Origin: an uncultured Collinsella sp.
GTDB taxonomy: Bacteria; Actinomycetota; Coriobacteriia; Coriobacteriales; Coriobacteriaceae
Direction: 5' to 3'
Assembly: GCA_902468045.1 (NCBI GenBank)
Contig: CABQXG010000036.1
Coordinates: 1 to 8,826, forward strand
DNA length: 8,826 bases
Below the pieces are notes generated by a model. That model was not told the DNA's origin and ran no database searches. It saw nothing but the letters and a program-made list of their open reading frames with translations. Made by a program: the position numbers and the translations under genes. Position 1 is the stretch's first letter. The number at the start of each line of letters is the position of its first letter. Shown piece after piece: positions 6,700 through 8,826 of this stretch.

Positions 6700-6779
6700 T
6701 ACAATCCCTTTCAATAGGAATCCGTTAGCCATCGCAGACAGGGATTCGAGGTTCTGCCTCGGGTGCGATGACACCGGAC

Positions 6780-6805
6780 GTATACACGGTTCCGGGCGTG
6801 TCCAT
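6780..6805 (-). repeat. 26-nt motif, copy 2 (before rplB)
   Basis: On the minus strand it reads ATGGACACGCCCG followed by GAACCGTGTATAC. It matches the copy at 8645-8670 at 23 of 26 positions, in the same orientation. It contains an inverted repeat ACACG...CGTGT with an 8-base loop. Confidence 0.75.
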
Positions 6806-6824
6806 TTTATACGCCCAAAACCTT

Positions 6825-6860
6825 GAGCTCCCGCCTCCCCTATTTGGGAGGCATGAGCTC
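6825..6860 (-). terminator. Strong hairpin after rplW (attenuator candidate)
   Basis: Stem of GCCTCCC with GGGAGGC (6846-6852 and 6833-6839), extended past a 2x2 internal loop by GAGCTC with GAGCTC. The tail on the minus strand is AAGGTTTTGGG, with only four Ts set three bases or more from the stem. It is therefore at best a weak terminator or attenuator. It lies 18 bases after the rplW stop. Confidence 0.5.
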
Positions 6861-6878
6861 ACTCAACAGCAGCGAGTC

Positions 6879-7166
6879 TTAGGCCTGGTTGCCAAAGACC
6901 TCGATGGTGTCGCCCTCGGCCAGCGTGACGATGGCCTTCTTCCAAGAACGGGTCTTGCCGGCGACATAGCGCACGCGCTTGGTCTTGGGCTTGACCGTCA
7001 GGGTGTTCACGCGAACGACCTTGACGCCGAAGATCTCCTCGACAGCGTCCTTGATCTGATACTTGTTAGCATCCTTGGCGACCTCGAACGTGTACTTGTT
7101 CAGCTCCATGCCGGAGAAGGAACGCTCGGACACGATCGGACGGATGATGATCTCATGGGCGGTCAT
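6879..7166 (-). CDS. rplW: 50S ribosomal protein L23
   Basis: Protein at the exit-tunnel mouth, the main ribosomal dock for trigger factor and signal recognition particle. The 95-residue product starts MTAHEIIIRPIVSERSF and contains NKYTFEVAKDANKYQIKDAV (about 23-42), EEIFGVKVVRVNTLTVKPK and a RSWKKAIVTLAEGDTIEVF end, all typical. Its ATG directly abuts the rplD stop (TAAATG), so translation is probably coupled. It is followed by the 179-bp structured spacer before rplB. Confidence 0.98.
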   Translation of the reverse strand: MTAHEIIIRPIVSERSFSGMELNKYTFEVAKDANKYQIKDAVEEIFGVKVVRVNTLTVKPKTKRVRYVAGKTRSWKKAIVTLAEGDTIEVFGNQA

Positions 7167-7793
7167 TTATGCAAGCACCTCCCCGAAGTGAGCGGCGATG
7201 TCGGCGGGCATCAGCACAGCGTTGTTGTTGACGAGATCGTAGGTGTTGGCCTCGTCAGCGGTGATGATGAACGTCTTGGGAATGTTGCGGAACGACAGGT
7301 AGGCGTTGACGTCCTCATCGCGAACGATGATGGTCAGACGCTTGCCCTCAAGGCCGAGAGCCTTGAGCATGGCGACGGCAGCCTTGGTGGAAGGCTTCTC
7401 GAAGCCGTAGTCGTCGACGAGCACGAGCTCGCCATCGGCCAGCTTGGCGGACAGCGCGGAGCGCATAGCCAGCTTGACCTCCTTGTTGTTCATACGCTTA
7501 GCGTAGGAACGGGGCTTGGGGGCGAAGACAACGCCACCGTGACGCCACTGGGCAGCACGGATGGAACCCTGGCGGGCACGGCCGGTGCCCTTCTGACGCC
7601 AAGGCTTCTTGCCGCCACCGGAAACCTCAGAGCGACCCTTAGCAGACTGGGTGCCCTGACGCCAAGAGGCCATCTGGCACTTGACGATGTGGTGCATAAC
7701 GTGGATGTTCGGCTCGATGCCGTACACCTCAGCGGCGAGCTCGGCCTCGGCGACCTTCTTGCCCTCGCTGTTCTTTACTTCAAACTTTGCCAT
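7167..7793 (-). CDS. rplD: 50S ribosomal protein L4
   Basis: Large-subunit protein with an extended loop into the exit tunnel. In Escherichia coli it is also the autogenous repressor of the S10 operon, but that role is not conserved in all bacteria. The 208-residue product has the family's tunnel-loop signature GGGKKPWRQKGTGRARQGSI (59-78), RHGGVVFAPKPRSYAKRMN and the RSALSAKLADGELVLVDD segment. AAGGAG stands about ten bases before the ATG. It follows rplC by 46 bases and abuts rplW. If the rplC leader is autoregulated, L4 would be one candidate ligand, by analogy only. Confidence 0.98.
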   Translation of the reverse strand: MAKFEVKNSEGKKVAEAELAAEVYGIEPNIHVMHHIVKCQMASWRQGTQSAKGRSEVSGGGKKPWRQKGTGRARQGSIRAAQWRHGGVVFAPKPRSYAKRMNNKEVKLAMRSALSAKLADGELVLVDDYGFEKPSTKAAVAMLKALGLEGKRLTIIVRDEDVNAYLSFRNIPKTFIITADEANTYDLVNNNAVLMPADIAAHFGEVLA

Positions 7794-7839
7794 TTAAGTG
7801 TTCTCCTTGGTATGACGCTGGGCTAAATGGGCTGGGCCC

Positions 7840-8460
7840 TTAGGCCATACGGATGGCGACGAGACCATTCTTGGCACCCGGGACAGCGCCCTTGACCAAG
7901 ATGAGGTTCTGCTCGGCATCGATGCGGACAACGGAAAGGTTCTTGACGGTAACGCGCTCGTTACCCATGTGACCGGCCATCTTGACGCCCTTGAGGACGC
8001 GCGCAGGATAGGCGCACTGACCGATAGAACCGGGGTGACGCTGGAAGTGAGAACCATGCGTCATAGGACCGCGGCGCTGACCCCAGCGCTTGATGCGACC
8101 CTGGAAGCCCTTACCCTTGGAGGTACCGATGACGTCGACCTTCTCGACATCAGCGAAATCAGCGACGGTGACGACCTCGCCGACCTTGTGCTCCTCGCCG
8201 TTCTCGACGCGGACCTCACGAAGGAAGCGGACAGGCTCGACGCCAGCCTTGGCGAAGTGACCAGCCATGGGCTTGTTCACGTTCTTGGCCTTGATGTCGC
8301 CGAAACCGATCTGGACGGCGTCATAGCCGTCGGTTGCCTGAGTTTTAACCTGCGAGACAGCGCAGGGGCCAGCCTGGATGACCGTGACGGGAACGACGTT
8401 GTCGTCCTCGTCCCAAACCTGGGTCATGCCAATCTTGCGGCCGAGAATCATGCTGATCAA
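7840..8460 (-). CDS. rplC: 50S ribosomal protein L3
   Basis: Early 23S-rRNA-binding protein that starts 50S assembly and reaches toward the peptidyl-transferase centre. The 206-residue product has [33 protein letters not shown] (113-128), [18 protein letters not shown] (131-148), [16 protein letters not shown] and the [12 protein letters not shown] end. The start is taken as TTG at 8460, giving MISMILGRK, which matches the usual residues before ILGxK. An ATG nine bases later (8451) is possible but has no nearby ribosome-binding site. For the TTG the only nearby purine run is TTGGGA, which can be folded away in a leader hairpin. It is the first gene of the cluster in the window, with rpsJ missing upstream. 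Confidence 0.96.
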   Translation of the reverse strand: MISMILGRKIGMTQVWDEDDNVVPVTVIQAGPCAVSQVKTQATDGYDAVQIGFGDIKAKNVNKPMAGHFAKAGVEPVRFLREVRVENGEEHKVGEVVTVADFADVEKVDVIGTSKGKGFQGRIKRWGQRRGPMTHGSHFQRHPGSIGQCAYPARVLKGVKMAGHMGNERVTVKNLSVVRIDAEQNLILVKGAVPGAKNGLVAIRMA

Positions 8461-8467
8461 GATATGA

Positions 8468-8532
8468 TCCCAACTCTCGCGTGGTCTTGGGACAATGCGT
8501 ACACCACCGAGCGTACGCCCCTAGAGGACCAC
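8468..8532 (-). promoter_or_regulatory. Candidate structured leader (pseudoknot-like) at the rplC start
   Basis: On the minus-strand transcript, GUGGUC (8527-8532) can pair with GACCAC (8481-8486), enclosing a hairpin GCGUAC/GUACGC (8513-8518 with 8497-8502). Alternatively UCCCAA (8487-8492) pairs with UUGGGA (8468-8473), the only ribosome-binding-like sequence before the TTG start. The loop of that second hairpin contains GACCAC, so it is free to pair with GUGGUC, making a pseudoknot or a switch. Base-pairing is read directly from the sequence; regulation is inferred. Confidence 0.4.
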
Positions 8533-8644
8533 TACTTACACGACGCGCTCCCCAGCCTTGTATTTCGCCCGGACTACCTGACAACCCTATTAAGCAGGCA
8601 TTTTGTCCAGCCAGAATACTCCCCTGGTTACACACAGCTGTTTA

Positions 8645-8670
8645 GTATACACGGCTGCGGGCGTATCCAT
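8645..8670 (-). repeat. 26-nt motif, copy 1 (rplC leader)
   Basis: On the minus strand it reads ATGGATACGCCCG followed by CAGCCGTGTATAC. Copy 2 lies before rplB (6780-6805). The three differences leave the 5-bp stem intact in RNA, one pair becoming U-G. Confidence 0.75.
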
Positions 8671-8779
8671 CGAGATTCATATTTCACTCACATTGTTTAC
8701 GCAGGTAAAGTGCGTGGAGTCGCCTGGGCTTGGCAGAGGGGCGGCGAAATAAATTAAGTTTGCTGCTCGGGCAGTCCTG

Positions 8780-8816
8780 CGCAAGACGGAAAGCACATTA
8801 AGTGCTTTCCTTTGCG
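8780..8816. terminator. Stem-loop near window edge, possible terminator
   Basis: A 9-bp perfect stem, GGAAAGCAC (8788-8796) with GTGCTTTCC (8802-8810) and loop ATTAA, is extended by CGCAA (8780-8784) with TTGCG (8812-8816) across a small internal loop. Neither strand has a clean T-run after it. It may end a gene lying beyond the right edge of the window. Confidence 0.4.
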
Positions 8817-8826
8817 TGCGGAACTC

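Larger units (their letters stand above)
6700..6878 (-). promoter_or_regulatory. rplW-rplB intergenic regulatory island
   Basis: This 179-bp gap sits inside an otherwise tight operon. Reading the minus strand it holds, in order: a strong hairpin (6825-6860), a possible second stem (UUUUGGGCGU with ACGCCCGGAA, 6790-6820, including two wobble pairs), the 26-nt motif shared with the rplC leader (6780-6805), a small stem CGAGG/CCTCG (6747-6761), and the rplB ribosome-binding site. The second stem and the shared motif overlap and exclude each other. It could be an attenuator, an internal promoter region or a protein-binding leader; the sequence alone does not decide. Confidence 0.55.
8461..8826 (-). 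promoter_or_regulatory. Long noncoding leader/promoter region of rplC
   Basis: This 366-bp stretch upstream of rplC has no gene and in particular no rpsJ. Reading the minus strand it contains a stem-loop near the outer edge (8780-8816), an AT-rich patch near 8745-8760, and an AT-rich patch near 8675-8700. The 26-nt motif (8645-8670) follows, ending in a -10-like TATACT (8644-8649), and then the folded segment next to the start codon (8468-8532). The operon promoter must lie here if transcription begins locally, but no -35/-10 pair is clearly convincing. With TATACT as the -10, the leader RNA would be about 180 nt. Confidence 0.6.

Noticed and set aside
5839..6717. Open frame of 292 codons on the + strand opposite rplB
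   Set aside because: Mirrors the L2 gene almost exactly; a shadow of strong codon bias.
6741..6761. tRNA T-loop lookalike (CTCGAATCCC on the minus strand)
   Set aside because: The flanking bases do not form a T-stem, and no anticodon or acceptor arms can be assembled; it only forms a small hairpin.
6768..7826. Open frame of 352 codons on the + strand opposite rplW and rplD
   Set aside because: It lies antisense to two certain ribosomal genes, is rich in Leu/Gly/Asp/Val as expected from complementing their biased codons, and has no recognisable domain.
8644..8670. Reading the 26-nt motif as a standard sigma-70 promoter
   Set aside because: TATACT is a fair -10, but the best -35-like hexamer (TGGATA) is only 14 bases away and no good hexamer lies at 16-18. 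The element is therefore kept as an unexplained motif.
7969..8757. Open frame of 262 codons on the + strand from rplC into the leader
   Set aside because: Mostly antisense to rplC. The part beyond 8460 lacks coding character and overlaps the structured leader and the 26-nt motif.

Overview
The window looks like chromosomal DNA from a GC-rich actinobacterium. The ribosomal-protein sequences and the HicB type fit a gut Coriobacteriia, probably Collinsella or a relative. That placement rests on recalled family resemblance, not on a search. Every convincing gene lies on the minus strand, so the window reads biologically from right to left.

Right part (about 8826 to 2672). A long noncoding leader (8461-8826) is followed by twelve ribosomal-protein genes in the classic S10-cluster order: rplC, rplD, rplW, rplB, rpsS, rplV, rpsC, rplP, rpmC, rpsQ, rplN, rplX. 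Most junctions are tight (TAATG, TAGTG and TAAATG overlaps or abutments), which implies one co-transcribed, translationally coupled unit. Two junctions are unusually wide: rplW-rplB (179 bp, with a strong hairpin and a 26-nt motif also found in the rplC leader) and rpsQ-rplN (118 bp, two hairpins). rpsJ (S10), normally directly before rplC, is not within the 366 bases upstream. rplX is followed by a textbook intrinsic terminator instead of rplE, so the usual S10-spc continuity is broken at this end.

Middle part (2671 to 2149). Next to the terminator is a large REP-like nested palindrome (2528-2611). Then comes an AT-richer stretch that reads as a possible decayed small membrane-protein gene with an in-frame TGA, and then a probable promoter for the next gene.

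Left part (2148 to 1). prmC encodes the release-factor glutamine methyltransferase and carries a long acidic Ala/Glu-rich insertion between its two domains. After it comes a HicA-HicB type II toxin-antitoxin pair with a good promoter whose -10 element is buried in a perfect 9-4-9 palindrome, the likely autorepression operator. The last 185 bases hold no gene that I can support.

Functionally, the window combines ribosome building (S10-cluster proteins), translation termination (PrmC) and translation-targeting stress control (HicAB, an mRNA-interferase system). The unusual parts are the noncoding ones: the structured rplC leader, the shared 26-nt motif, the rplW-rplB regulatory island, the REP-like element at the operon break and the hicAB operator.
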